Shown here piece after piece: positions 28,615 to 37,490 of a stretch of DNA of 64,000 nt. This DNA comes from Dendrobium chrysotoxum. Lineage: Eukaryota; Streptophyta; Magnoliopsida; Asparagales; Orchidaceae. The notes beneath the pieces were generated by a model. It worked only from the letters and a program-made list of their open reading frames with translations. It made no database searches and was not told the DNA's origin. The stretch covers positions 71,536,573-71,600,572 of the forward strand of contig CM034305.1 of the NCBI GenBank assembly GCA_019925795.1. Reading direction: 5' to 3'. The translations under genes were made by a program, and so were the position numbers. Each line of letters opens with the position of its first letter. The first letter of the stretch is position 1.

Positions 28615-29097
28615 ATCATCCTGGACGATCCCAAAATCATCCTGGACGATCATCTTCATCCCGGACGATCCATACATCATCCTGGATGATCCATTCAAAA
28701 CGTCCCCACTCTGATCATACTGCTAAGATGCACCAATTATTGGTGATCATCCTGGATGATATGATCCATATTTCCTGATCCTGATCAAGCGGCTGAGAAT
28801 GCACCAATTATTGTTCATCATCCTAGACGATCCACCTCATTATCCCGGACGATTCACATGTTAGTAGTTGGAAGATTCAAATTTGGCCCGTCCTATGCAT
28901 TTATTATATATCGTCCCGGACGATCCACCTCATCGTCCTAGACGATACTTTTCGTCAACGGTCGTCCAGCTTGACTCCTCAGGACAATCGGCTGTCTCTA
29001 ATCATCCTGGACGATCCGACTACCTTTTTGACCAATCATCCTGGCCGTCATAATTACTCATATCGTCCTGGACGATCCTGCAATCGTATGGGACGAT
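28615..29097 (+). promoter_or_regulatory. Internal array of 15-bp palindromes upstream of the env-like ORF
   Basis: Thirteen recognisable copies of ATCGTCCNGGACGAT-type palindromes. Starts seen: 28615, 28636, 28655, 28676, 28746, 28817, 28839, 28910, 28932, 29001, 29035, 29062 and 29083. Pairs 28615/28636, 28655/28676 and 29062/29083 are offset by 21 bases; 28817/28839 and 28910/28932 by 22. A ggtcgtccagc module at about 28960 also occurs in the LTR. A TATA-like word follows 12 bases after the last copy. The role as a promoter is inferred from the identical layout in the LTR. Confidence 0.75.
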
Positions 29098-29109
29098 CCG
29101 ACCGATTTC

Positions 29110-29118
29110 TATTTAAAC
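29110..29118 (+). promoter_or_regulatory. TATA-like box before the env-like ORF
   Basis: tatttaaac, 12 bases after the last palindrome and about 60 bases before the ATG at 29178, with a C/T-rich leader between. The LTR shows the same order: palindromes, then a TATA box. Confidence 0.5.
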
Positions 29119-29177
29119 AGCCATTTTCTTCAATTTTCTTCACACCTCTTCCTTCCACACTTTCTCTTGTGTTTCTA

Positions 29178-30316
29178 ATGGCTGGTGAAAAGCGATCTAG
29201 GCAGCAAGGTGAGAGCTCCTCACGGGGAAATGTTGATCCCCGCTTTCTAAATGCAGCCGATCAGGCTGCCTTCTAATGATATCTTGAAGTTGGAATCACA
29301 CAATCCAAGATCGTCAACCCCCGCACTCTCACTTACCCTATCCTGGATCTGTTTGCGCATACCTCCCTCACCTTCATCCTCACACTGGCCTTCCCATTTA
29401 GCATTGAACTTCTCCGAGTCTTCTTCATAAATCTTCGCATCGCCGCTGACTACTCCAGCCTTCACTCCTATGTTAATCAGCGACCTGTAGAACTCATAAC
29501 CCAGGATTTTCACCATATCCTTCAACTCTCTATCACTGGCGACAAACTCCACACCCTTGTTTCTGATCCTGATTATGATGGAGTGTCGCCAATCGCTTCC
29601 TTAGAAATACCAACGCACCCTACCGCGACAACGCTTGCACTTCCCTCCTTAAGGATGCCCGTACCATTCAACATGCCCTTCTTTCCTCCATCATTCCAAA
29701 GGCTAGGGACCGCATTCACATCACCCCTTTACTTTTTCTGACCACCTATTACATCATGGCCCACCGGAAATTCAATGCTACTGATCTCCTTTTTCGCTAT
29801 ATCGAGCATCTCACTACCATTAGGGATCCGGGCCATAGACGACGCCCAAATCTAGCTCTAGGACACATCATTACATATGCTTTAAAGACCAAATACGATC
29901 TGTAATATCCAGTCCCTACTAATATCCCTTCTTTCTACTTCACAAATAATTCCTTCCATGTACTCCACAGTACCCGACTACATCCGGAGCCCGCCCCAGA
30001 TGTTGAGGAGGAAGAGGAAGAAGCTGTTCCTATTCCTGCTACACCTGATGCACCTACTCCCCTTCGTATTGCATCCCCTTTTGATCATCTAGTTCAGCGG
30101 TTCGACCAGTGGAAGGCCTGATTTGACTCTTATATTGCTGCCCATAAGCAGCAGCACACTGAGGATCTACAGCGCTTCAATGATTATGTTGCTCAGCAGC
30201 AACAGCAGCACGACCAGAACATTGCCTAGTTTGGAGCACACTTCACCGCCATTCACAGTTACTTTCAGCCACCACCTCCTCCTCATCCTTCTGATCAGGA
30301 TCCGCCTCCTTTTTAG
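29178..30316 (+). pseudogene. Sirevirus env-like ORF, broken
   Basis: Starts with MAGEKRSRQQGESSSRG and a PRFLNAADQAAF word typical of the plant retroelement protein found after pol in Sireviruses and annotated as a 'putative plant transposon protein'. The frame stops at 29274 (two stops in a row) and is then spread over shifted frames, where words such as TTYYIMAHRK, an acidic EEEEE run near 30005, a Gln-rich run near 30190 and a Pro-rich end near 30270 can still be followed. No convincing signal peptide or membrane span is visible, so an envelope role is only a name by position. The function of this protein is not established. Confidence 0.65.
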
Positions 30317-30381
30317 CCTTATATTTTGTGGTATTTTCTGCTTATATTATTGTGTTTGTTCCTCCTCCTTTTTGTGATGTC

Positions 30382-30392
30382 AAAAGGGGGAG
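30382..30392 (+). other. Upstream polypurine tract
   Basis: caaaagggggag directly after the env-like region. Sireviruses commonly have extra copies of this tract before the one that primes plus-strand synthesis. Confidence 0.7.
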
Positions 30393-30580
30393 TTAGTGTT
30401 TTGAGTGACTAGAAGTTTCGTGTACTGTTCTAGTTATTTCTTGTATTGCTCGTGTTTTGTAGTTATTCTCCTTATTGTATTTTTTGTTTAGTAAATTTTG
30501 AATTAATATTTGTCTTTCGTACGTGCATTGGTTACTCCTGTCTATTTGATTTGAAACTACTTAACAAATATTTGCCATCA

Positions 30581-30595
30581 TTAAAAAGGGGAGAT
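30581..30595 (+). other. Polypurine tract next to the 3' LTR
   Basis: taaaaaggggaga immediately followed by the TGTTG start of the LTR, in the usual plus-strand primer position. Confidence 0.8.
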
Positions 30596-30869
30596 TGTTG
30601 TAAATCTGGTTTTAAAGATTATGATTTTGATGATAACAAATATTTCTGTCTCTAGTTGCCTGTTTAATCTTTCAGGTATGTAGGTTCAATTACAAGTTCA
30701 AGCCAGTCTAAGCTCGAGTCAGTCTGTTTTGAAATCTAGGTCAAATATACTTTTTCATCTTTATTGAGTCAAATGCTATGTAACTGATCCTCAAGCTAAG
30801 TAACCTTTTACACACACACTCAGGGGGAGAGCTTGAGTGAATTAGAGTTTCTGTTCAATTTTTATTCAG

Positions 30870-31553
30870 ATCTTCCTGGACGATATTCACATCGTCCTGG
30901 ACGATCCAGTGCAAACAGAAACCCTAATTAGAACGATCATGTTAAGTCGGCTTGATTAAGTTGATCATCTTGGACGATGTTACTAACGTACAGGACGATA
31001 GGCTAAAATCAGAAATTTTCAGCTGTAAAATCAAGTTAGGCAAGTTTTATTTTTAGAGATTTGATCTGATCGTCCCGGACGATACGTGTATCGTCCTGAA
31101 CAATCCAATATAATCATGCTTAAATTAGTCTAGTGATTAAGGAAAGTAATTAAGGTCTGATTGATTCTATCATATCATCCTGGACGATCACAGGATCGTA
31201 CGGGACGATGTGTTAAAAATCCTGACCGTCCAGCATGTTTCACCTGTACGTCCAGAGCGGTGCTCAGGATAATTTTGGCACTTTTTAAACTAATCGTACA
31301 GGACAATAGAGATATCATCCTAGACGATTAGGTCATTTTTAGGTCGTCCAGCATAAGTTTCTTTGGACGACCAGAGCGGTCTTCTGGACGAAATTCCTGA
31401 ATTTACACTAATCGTCCCGGACGATCGCAGAATCATACAGGACAATCTGAACAACTTTTTCTACTAATCATCCAGAAGAGTCAGATCGTCCAGGCTGAAA
31501 CAGGTGATTTTGAACTGATTGTACAGGATGATTGAGCGATCGTCCTGGATGAT
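30870..31553 (+). promoter_or_regulatory. Seven palindrome pairs with fixed 21-bp offset
   Basis: Starts of the 15-bp palindromes: 30870/30891, 30964/30985, 31069/31090, 31174/31195, 31293/31314, 31411/31432 and 31518/31539. Within every pair the offset is exactly 21 bases, leaving a 6-base spacer of varying sequence. Pairs follow each other every 94-119 bases. The best copies read ATCGTCC(C/T)GGACGAT. Between later pairs stands a second module with gtccag and ccagagcggt words (31229-31270 and 31342-31391). The pattern suggests paired binding sites on one face of the helix. No binding protein is known to me. Confidence 0.85.
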
Positions 31554-31596
31554 ATTGGCCGACCAGTTGAGATTTAGGGCAAATTTTGAGCTCTCC

Positions 31597-31603
31597 TATA
31601 AAA
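31597..31603 (+). promoter_or_regulatory. TATA box of the LTR
   Basis: tataaaa, 44 bases after the last palindrome, followed by a leader with gagaaaccctagagagagag. Likely the core promoter that starts the element's RNA. Confidence 0.7.
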
Positions 31604-31791
31604 GATTTTTTTCTTCCAATAAGAAAAATCTTTTGCCACTTTCCTTTACAGAGAAACCCTAGAGAGAGAGAGAGGATATTGTGAGGGATTCACAAAGGTT
31701 GCTCCAAGCAAGGATCAAAGTTGTCTTCTCCGTTCATCATCTCTCGTACTGTCGGTGTTCTCTGTGGGAGGATCATTCGCAAGCAGATTCG

Positions 31792-31950
31792 GGTTCTCTG
31801 CCCGCTTCAGGAGGAAGTGAAACGAGTTTAGGTTCTCTGCCTGTTTCAGGAGGAAGCGAAAGGAGTCTGAGTTCTCTGCCCGCTTCATGAGGAAGCGAAT
31901 GGAGTTCAGGTTCTCTGCCTCACCGGGTTGGTGGAAAAGAGTTTTGTATA
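31792..31950 (+). repeat. 39-bp tandem repeats in the LTR leader
   Basis: The word ggttctctgcc starts at 31792, 31831, 31870 and 31909, so the unit is 39 bases, repeated about 3.6 times. Because 39 is divisible by 3, a small frame from 31681 reads the repeats as a 13-residue unit (GSLPASGGSETSL and variants) until a stop at 31888. Related but diverged units lie at 32975-33120 and, on the minus strand, at 1-200. Confidence 0.85.
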
Positions 31951-32292
31951 GGCTTCTCCGCCTTGCTATGGGAGTAGAAGGAGAGTCACTTTTGTGTTAG
32001 TGCAATACCCGGAGGAGAGGCTCCGGGGAGTGGATGTAGGTCAAGTTGACCAAACCACTATAAAATCTGATGTGTTCTTTCTGATTATTTTCTGCACTTT
32101 ATTTTTCTGTTATTATCTGCTTGGGTGAAATCTGTGGTTGATCTTTTCGTTTATGTGTTTACTTGTTTCCACTATAAATTATCGAAAAGACTTTTCATGT
32201 TGCTCTCGAATTTTTAAATAACCAATTCACCCTCCCTCTTGGTTAGTCTCGGGATTAGTTCATCAGGGCTTAACATCCCTATCAAACTTTCA

Positions 32293-33487
32293 GGATGTTC
32301 TATTATAATTAGAAACCCCGTCGTTCATTAAATTAGACAAAAATTTGAATTTGAAAAGTTGTTATATTCGTACTGTATGAACCTAATTATACTGTACGAT
32401 GTTTATAAAATTGCCTAATTTAATCCTATGATTAATCAATCAAATCTACTTAATTTTGATATTTTGATCGTACTGTATGAACTGGATCATGCTGTATGAT
32501 GAACAAAGACGATATTTGGTTGTCCCATGACTCTTCTTGGATGAACTAATCATACTATACGATTGGTCATTCGTACTGGTGATCGTACAACACTAATAGG
32601 CAACATTTTGAACTGTTCGTACTATACTAACTGGTGATCGTACAATACTAACAGGTCAAATTTTGCATATTGTATTGGACGATCCTATGATCGTATTGTA
32701 CGATTCTCTTTGGCATTCATTGAGGTGTTTTCTTATAGAGAAAGCTTGAAGAGAGAGCCTTGAGCTAGGGATAGAAAGGGTGGAGTTTGTGAGAGAGGGA
32801 GAAGATCCTTGTGGGTTTCAAGGGAGTGTGAGAGGGAGTTTCACATGGTTGCTCCGGTGTATTTACACCTGAGTTCCTCCATATGTCAAGGTTTATCTTG
32901 AGGGAAGCTTTGGAAAAAAAATCTCTTTGGTGTCAAAGGACACAGCTACTCCGCCACACTTGAGAAGGTGAAAGTGATTCAAGATTCTTTACCTCACCAT
33001 GAGGGTGAAAAGGATTCCAAGTTCTCAGGCTCACCAAGAGGGTGAAAAGAATTCCATGTTCTCTGCCTCACTAGGAGGGTGAAAAGGATTACGATCCTCT
33101 ACCGCACCCAATTGGTGGAAGAGATTTTGTAAGGGCTTCTTCACCTAGCTATGGGGGCTAAAAGAGAGACACTATAGTGATAGTGCAATACTCGGAGAGG
33201 ACTCCGGAGAGTGGACGTAGGTCATGATTTAACCAAACCATTATAAATCTCTGGTGTGTTTGTTTTAATTTTTATTTTCTGCACTTTATTTTTCTACATT
33301 TTATTTCTGCGATAATTATTTGGTGAAAATCCATGATTAATATTACGTTGTATTGATTAGACTATCATCACCATCTTTATAACTTTTGATAAGTGTACCA
33401 GCTTCCATATCAAATGATAGTATTGCTTTTGTCTTAGTGCGCCTTAGGGACAGTTCATTAAGGTTTAATAACCTTCATGAACTTTCA
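32293..33487 (+). mobile_element. Second Sirevirus-like LTR of a diverged family
   Basis: Same order as the LTR before it: palindrome pairs with a changed core (32367/32386, 32467/32486, 32530/32549, 32616/32637, 32669/32690; consensus ATCGTACNGTACGAT), a tcttatagaga TATA-like word near 32742, repeats of about 41 bases with caccaagagggtgaaaagga (32975-33120), the landmark ccaaaccattataaa near 33230, and an end in aactttca at 33487. The beginning is uncertain. It may be a solo LTR or part of an element into which the 25-32 kb element jumped. Confidence 0.65.
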
Positions 33488-33793
33488 TCTTGTAGTGGAC
33501 TCTGGTTCAATATTTATGAATTTTCATATTTTCCTGAGATTTTTTGCATAAACGCAACCTAAATAACACGTTTTGATTGAATTTAAATATAATGAATAAT
33601 ACAAAATTACACTTAATAGATACCTCCTATTCAAAACGGTGGAATGCCTTTAATATAAGAAATAGAGAATAGAAGGAGGAGAAGAGTAAGAGAAAATTGG
33701 AGAGGAGAAGTGTAAATTCCTTATCCCATGGAGGGGTATTTATACTTGAAGGGTGAGGAGAAGAGTTTTATGACTTTAAATGATAGAATAATG
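33488..33793. other. Spacer, nothing recognised
   Basis: AT-rich, turning purine-rich after 33650. No coding pattern. Confidence 0.4.
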
Positions 33794-33911
33794 GGAATTT
33801 ATGGAAGAAAGTTATATGAATTTATGGAGGGGAGTTACATGAATTAATGGAGGGGAGTTACATGAATTTATGGAGGGGAGTTACTTGAATTAATGGAGTG
33901 GAGTTACATTG
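33794..33911 (+). repeat. 23-bp tandem repeat, five copies
   Basis: Unit attTatggaggggagttacatga, five successive copies with small changes (first copy most diverged). Confidence 0.85.
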
Positions 33912-34639
33912 CTTTAAATTAAAACAAAATCTCTTCCAACTAAAAAAATCTATCTTTTAATAAAAAAAGAAGAAGAAAAAAATCTCTCTCATTCCTTTAA
34001 AAAATTCTCTAAAAAAGAGAGAAGAAAAAAAATCTTTCATTTCTCAAGAGAGAGAGAGAGAGAGAAGAAAAAAAATCTCATTTCTTAAAAAAAAAAAAAA
34101 GAGAAGAAAAAATCTCTCTCTGAATTCTCAAAAAAAAAAATGTAGTGGATGCGCCAAATGATACCCCCATCTTGGTGCCAAATCGAGCCCTTGCCAAAGG
34201 CGCGCGGGCACAGATAGCACAAGCAGCCAAGGCACGTCGATGCCTTGGCAGTGGATGCCTAGTCGACTGGCATGCCCAATTGGCTTGATCCAGTTATGAC
34301 CCAATTTTGGGCCCAAATCGGCCTATTCATACATTTTTGGGGGGCCCAAGAATATTTTTTAACATTCTAGACTTAGTTTTGGCACTTTCTGAGGCCAATA
34401 GAGCATCCATAGCCCTTTTGAACAATTTAAAGTATTTTAAAGAGAAATTCTTCAATAGTTTTTATCTGATTGACACATCGACTTCATGGAAAGCTTAAAT
34501 GATGTTTTCCTTAGATCACAGATTTGAGGGGAGGTCTATGAAGCAGTCGTGCCTCATAATTATCTAAAAACTATAGCTTTACATCATGACATTTCGGAAA
34601 GGCCATGCATGTATTTTTGGATATGTAAGCTTCGACATC
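33912..34639. other. Purine-rich low-complexity tract and unassigned sequence
   Basis: 33958-34140 is a mosaic of gaagaaaaaa, (ga)n and a-runs with ctctc interruptions. 34140-34300 is GC-richer (gccaaggc, ggcgcgcgggc) without a frame of known type. Nothing else recognised. Confidence 0.45.
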
Positions 34640-35600
34640 CAAAAATCACCTTGATCAGGCATGAATCTCAATGCATATTTGTATTAAAAACTTTCAATAT
34701 TAAATGTGGGACTATTTGACCTCCAATCACAACAAACTTACTATCAAACTGAACATCTTGATAAGCTGAAACCAATGACTTTAAAATCATTCTAATCCGA
34801 GTTCAAATGAGCTGAATCAAGAGACTGAAGCTTACTTGAAATCTTCAAAGCATTAATTGGGTAATCAGATAACCTCCAAACATGGCATGCTTATAGTCAA
34901 ATCGAGCGGCTCAATGAAACGAATCCAACGAGCCTATGATCACTTAATTCTGACATTATTAAAGCACTTAAATGCTTGGTGAAAGCTCTATGATTGAAGG
35001 AATCACTATGAGCCGTCCAATAGAATACTCCAAATTTACACTGGATCTTCTCCATATTTATTGAGTATGCCACTCCAAAAATATTATAAATAAACCTTCA
35101 TTCCTCAAATGAGGAAGAAAAAGGATAGAAGAAGGGAGAGGTCTCTAGCATTTTTCAACTATGATCGTCGCTAACGACCTAGCTATTGCTGCCGACAATC
35201 ACCATTGTCACTGAAGATCAACATAAAAAATCTCTATCATCTCGAGAGTATTAACAAGATTTAACACTGTTATTGAGTATAAAAGTCCACATGTGGTCAT
35301 CTATAATCCCTATTTGGGAAATCATACCTTACTGTTGGGTATAAAAATTCATGTATGAACATATATAATCCCTATTAAGAAAATTATCTAATGTTGGGTA
35401 TTAACTGTCATGTTTGATTTTCTATATTGTCCCTCTTTTCAATAATGAAGAAAGAAGGATCATTGTATTACTTGTTACATAGTGGATTTTACAATTTGGT
35501 CAGGTGCCGTGATTTTTTCCCTTTCCTGATTTTTCATGTAAAAAATTCTCAGGTTTTAATATTTTTATCTTTTCGTGCTGAATTCTTGTGCACTGCTAAG
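34640..35600 (+). mobile_element. LTR copy A, partner of 52870-53965
   Basis: Shares ordered landmarks with the 52.9-kb copy: catctcaatg, aatccgag-ccaaatgagct, ctttaaagcattaattgg, aaatatgacatgcttat, gacat-attcgagcactcaaatgcttg, a tataaataaac(c/a)ttcattctt TATA region, and a final gtggttttttccctttt...tttttcatataaaaat. No adjoining coding sequence, so the family (Gypsy or Copia) cannot be settled here. Confidence 0.6.
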
Positions 35601-35723
35601 ACGTGAAACACATACTTTACCGATTCAAATTTTATAGCACGCAACAACTATATTTGAAGCATGACCAAAAACTCTATATTCTTTAATATCATTCAATCTT
35701 TCAATTTTATTTGATGCATCTAA

Positions 35724-35835
35724 GACTTCGTATGCGTTGGCTTTCTTACTGCTTCTTAAAGTAGCTTTTTAGTACAAAATTTTTGTACTAGAAGCTGCTT
35801 TAAGAAGCAGTAAGAAAACCATCCCAAATAAAACC
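35724..35835. mobile_element. Hairpin MITE, copy 1
   Basis: 112 bases that fold on themselves almost completely (tttcttactgcttcttaaag against ctttaagaagcagtaagaaa), flanked by TAA at 35721-35723 and 35836-35838. It belongs to the family also found at 51.2, 52.25, 52.37, 61.8, 61.96 and 62.8 kb. TTA/TAA flanks fit a Tourist/PIF-type origin. Confidence 0.85.
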
Positions 35836-35838
35836 TAA

Positions 35839-36762
35839 TTTGGCACAAAGCTGTTTATTGGGTTGAGTCATTGGCCTAAAATTCGCCTCACGACAAGCAT
35901 CTACTCCCGATTTATAAAGTTTCTTTGTATGAAAAAATCTAAAGTTGCAAAAGGGTTTTCTGTTAGATTAGGTTAACTATTTAAACTAATTGAATAGAGT
36001 AAGATTCATGACTGCTTGGATAGCAAAAAATGATATATTGATTTGACTTGTCATCATTCCCTAGGAGTTTTGCATTTGGCCAACTCTGATGTGTTGGGTT
36101 TGTAGATTAACAGAACCAATTGATTTCCATTTTAAAATATAGAAAATCGAATCGGCCAAACTATTTATCCAGATCGAAAACATAATTCATTTTAATAATG
36201 AATCTAACTACTAATATTTTAAATAGTATAAATTAAGAAGAATGATAAGTAATCTTTATTTAATATCCACATTGATTTTTATTTCAATTATTTATTTATA
36301 ATTCATAGATTTATATGCCAAGTAGAAAATAAAATAGCACTTGAACCGTATGGCGAATTGGCGATAAGACAAATGGAGACAACAGTTGAAAAAAGAAAAG
36401 GACATGGAAGAAAAGCGCAACATAAATGGTTTAGAGCTAGCAAATCACAAGGAAAAATACAACTGGCAATTAGCGGGCTTGTTGGATCACTTTTTTATTT
36501 TTATTTAGTTTATTTATATAAGTAATTTGAAATAAAATATATATTTAATCTTTTCAAAAACAAAAAAACAAAAAAACAAAAACAAAATACAATCTATAGA
36601 ATCATTATTTCGAATCCTACAGCTGCTCGTCTCAAGAAGAAAACAAGCCTATCTTATTATATTTTTTTCGCTCCCAGTGATATCTTCGTTGCCATTGATT
36701 CTCTTGTTCCAACATTTTGTAATGTAAGCAAACTCTTGATTCCACGCTATCACTTTCAAGAG
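35839..36762. other. Intergenic, nothing recognised
   Basis: AT-rich; a run of (caaaaa)n-type sequence at 36560-36590. No gene pattern. Confidence 0.4.
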
Positions 36763-36882
36763 ATTATTTTGTGCGGATACGGAATGAGAAGAATCATTTG
36801 ATTGTCTCTATGAACACTGTGTTTTTACTATTCACAGAGATAAACCGGACAGTTCTCCCGTCTGATGTCCGCACAAAATAAT
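36763..36882. mobile_element. 120-bp hairpin element
   Basis: attattttgtgcggata at the left is the reverse complement of the right end, tccgcacaaaataat, and an inner pair (tctctatgaa against ttcacagaga) continues the stem. Sequence unlike the other hairpin family. Flanking duplication unclear. Lies 0.6 kb beyond the 3' end of the E3 ligase gene. Confidence 0.65.
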
Positions 36883-37490
36883 TCATCACCACTTCCACCT
36901 AGGGATTCGTAAGATAAATCAGCTCAGGCTTGTGAATTAAATTTATTGAGCTAGTGAGTTAAATTTGAGCCATCACTTGTTTAATAATAATTAAAATAAA
37001 AAACACTTAAAATCTATTATAATTCTAAAGTTTAAATATAAAATTAATAAAAATATTTAAAAATTTTATATTACTTCCATATATAAAAGGATTTCCTATC
37101 ATTTCTCATCTAATTTCTCTTTTTTTTATCATTTTATTAAAATAAATGTTTCTATCAAAATTAAATTATCCCGATCAAAGCCTAAATTAATATCACTCTG
37201 TCCATTGCTTCCTATAAATTGGGAAGAGCAATGAGTGTGACAGCAATCAAATATTACATATAAAACAAAAGATACGAAGTCTCAAAAATACACGAACCAT
37301 AGATTACCACAAGCTAATTGTGGACTCGGGCAGATACGAAGTCTCAAAAAGCTTCACTAACGCTTCATTTAAGTTTCTTGAGCCCTTCTGTATCCACAGA
37401 TTAGACTAATTGTGATTTGAGAAGGCTCACAGACCAAAATTACTGCACAGCCTATTATGACCGAAAGTTATACCGAAAAGAAGAGTCAAT

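Larger units (their letters stand above)
25078..32292 (+). mobile_element. Sirevirus-type Copia retrotransposon lacking its 5' third
   Basis: Order: C-terminal integrase, reverse transcriptase and RNase H in one frame (25081-27297), 1.9 kb without genes, an env-like frame (29178-30316), two polypurine tracts and a 3' LTR (30596-32292). An env-like frame after RNase H, several polypurine tracts and palindromes in the LTR are established traits of the Sirevirus branch of Copia. The 5' LTR, primer site, gag, protease and the first part of integrase are missing; the left junction falls directly on the L1 relic. No target duplication can be tested. The element is dead, as six in-frame stops and frameshifts show. 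Confidence 0.85.
30596..32292 (+). repeat. 3' LTR of the Sirevirus element
   Basis: Begins TGTTGTAAATCTGG after the polypurine tract, with gatgataacaaat and later the landmarks ccaaaccactataaa (32053) and ccaattcaccctccctcttgg (32223), words frequent in LTRs of this group. The end is placed at aactttca (32292) because the next LTR also ends in that word. Layout: ac-rich start, seven palindrome pairs, TATA box at 31597, 39-bp repeats in the presumed transcript leader, then a T-rich tail. Confidence 0.8.

Noticed and set aside
28615..31553. Spaced palindromic repeats that could look like a CRISPR array
   Set aside because: The DNA is a plant retroelement, spacing alternates between 6 and about 80 bases, copies are degenerate, and no cas genes occur.
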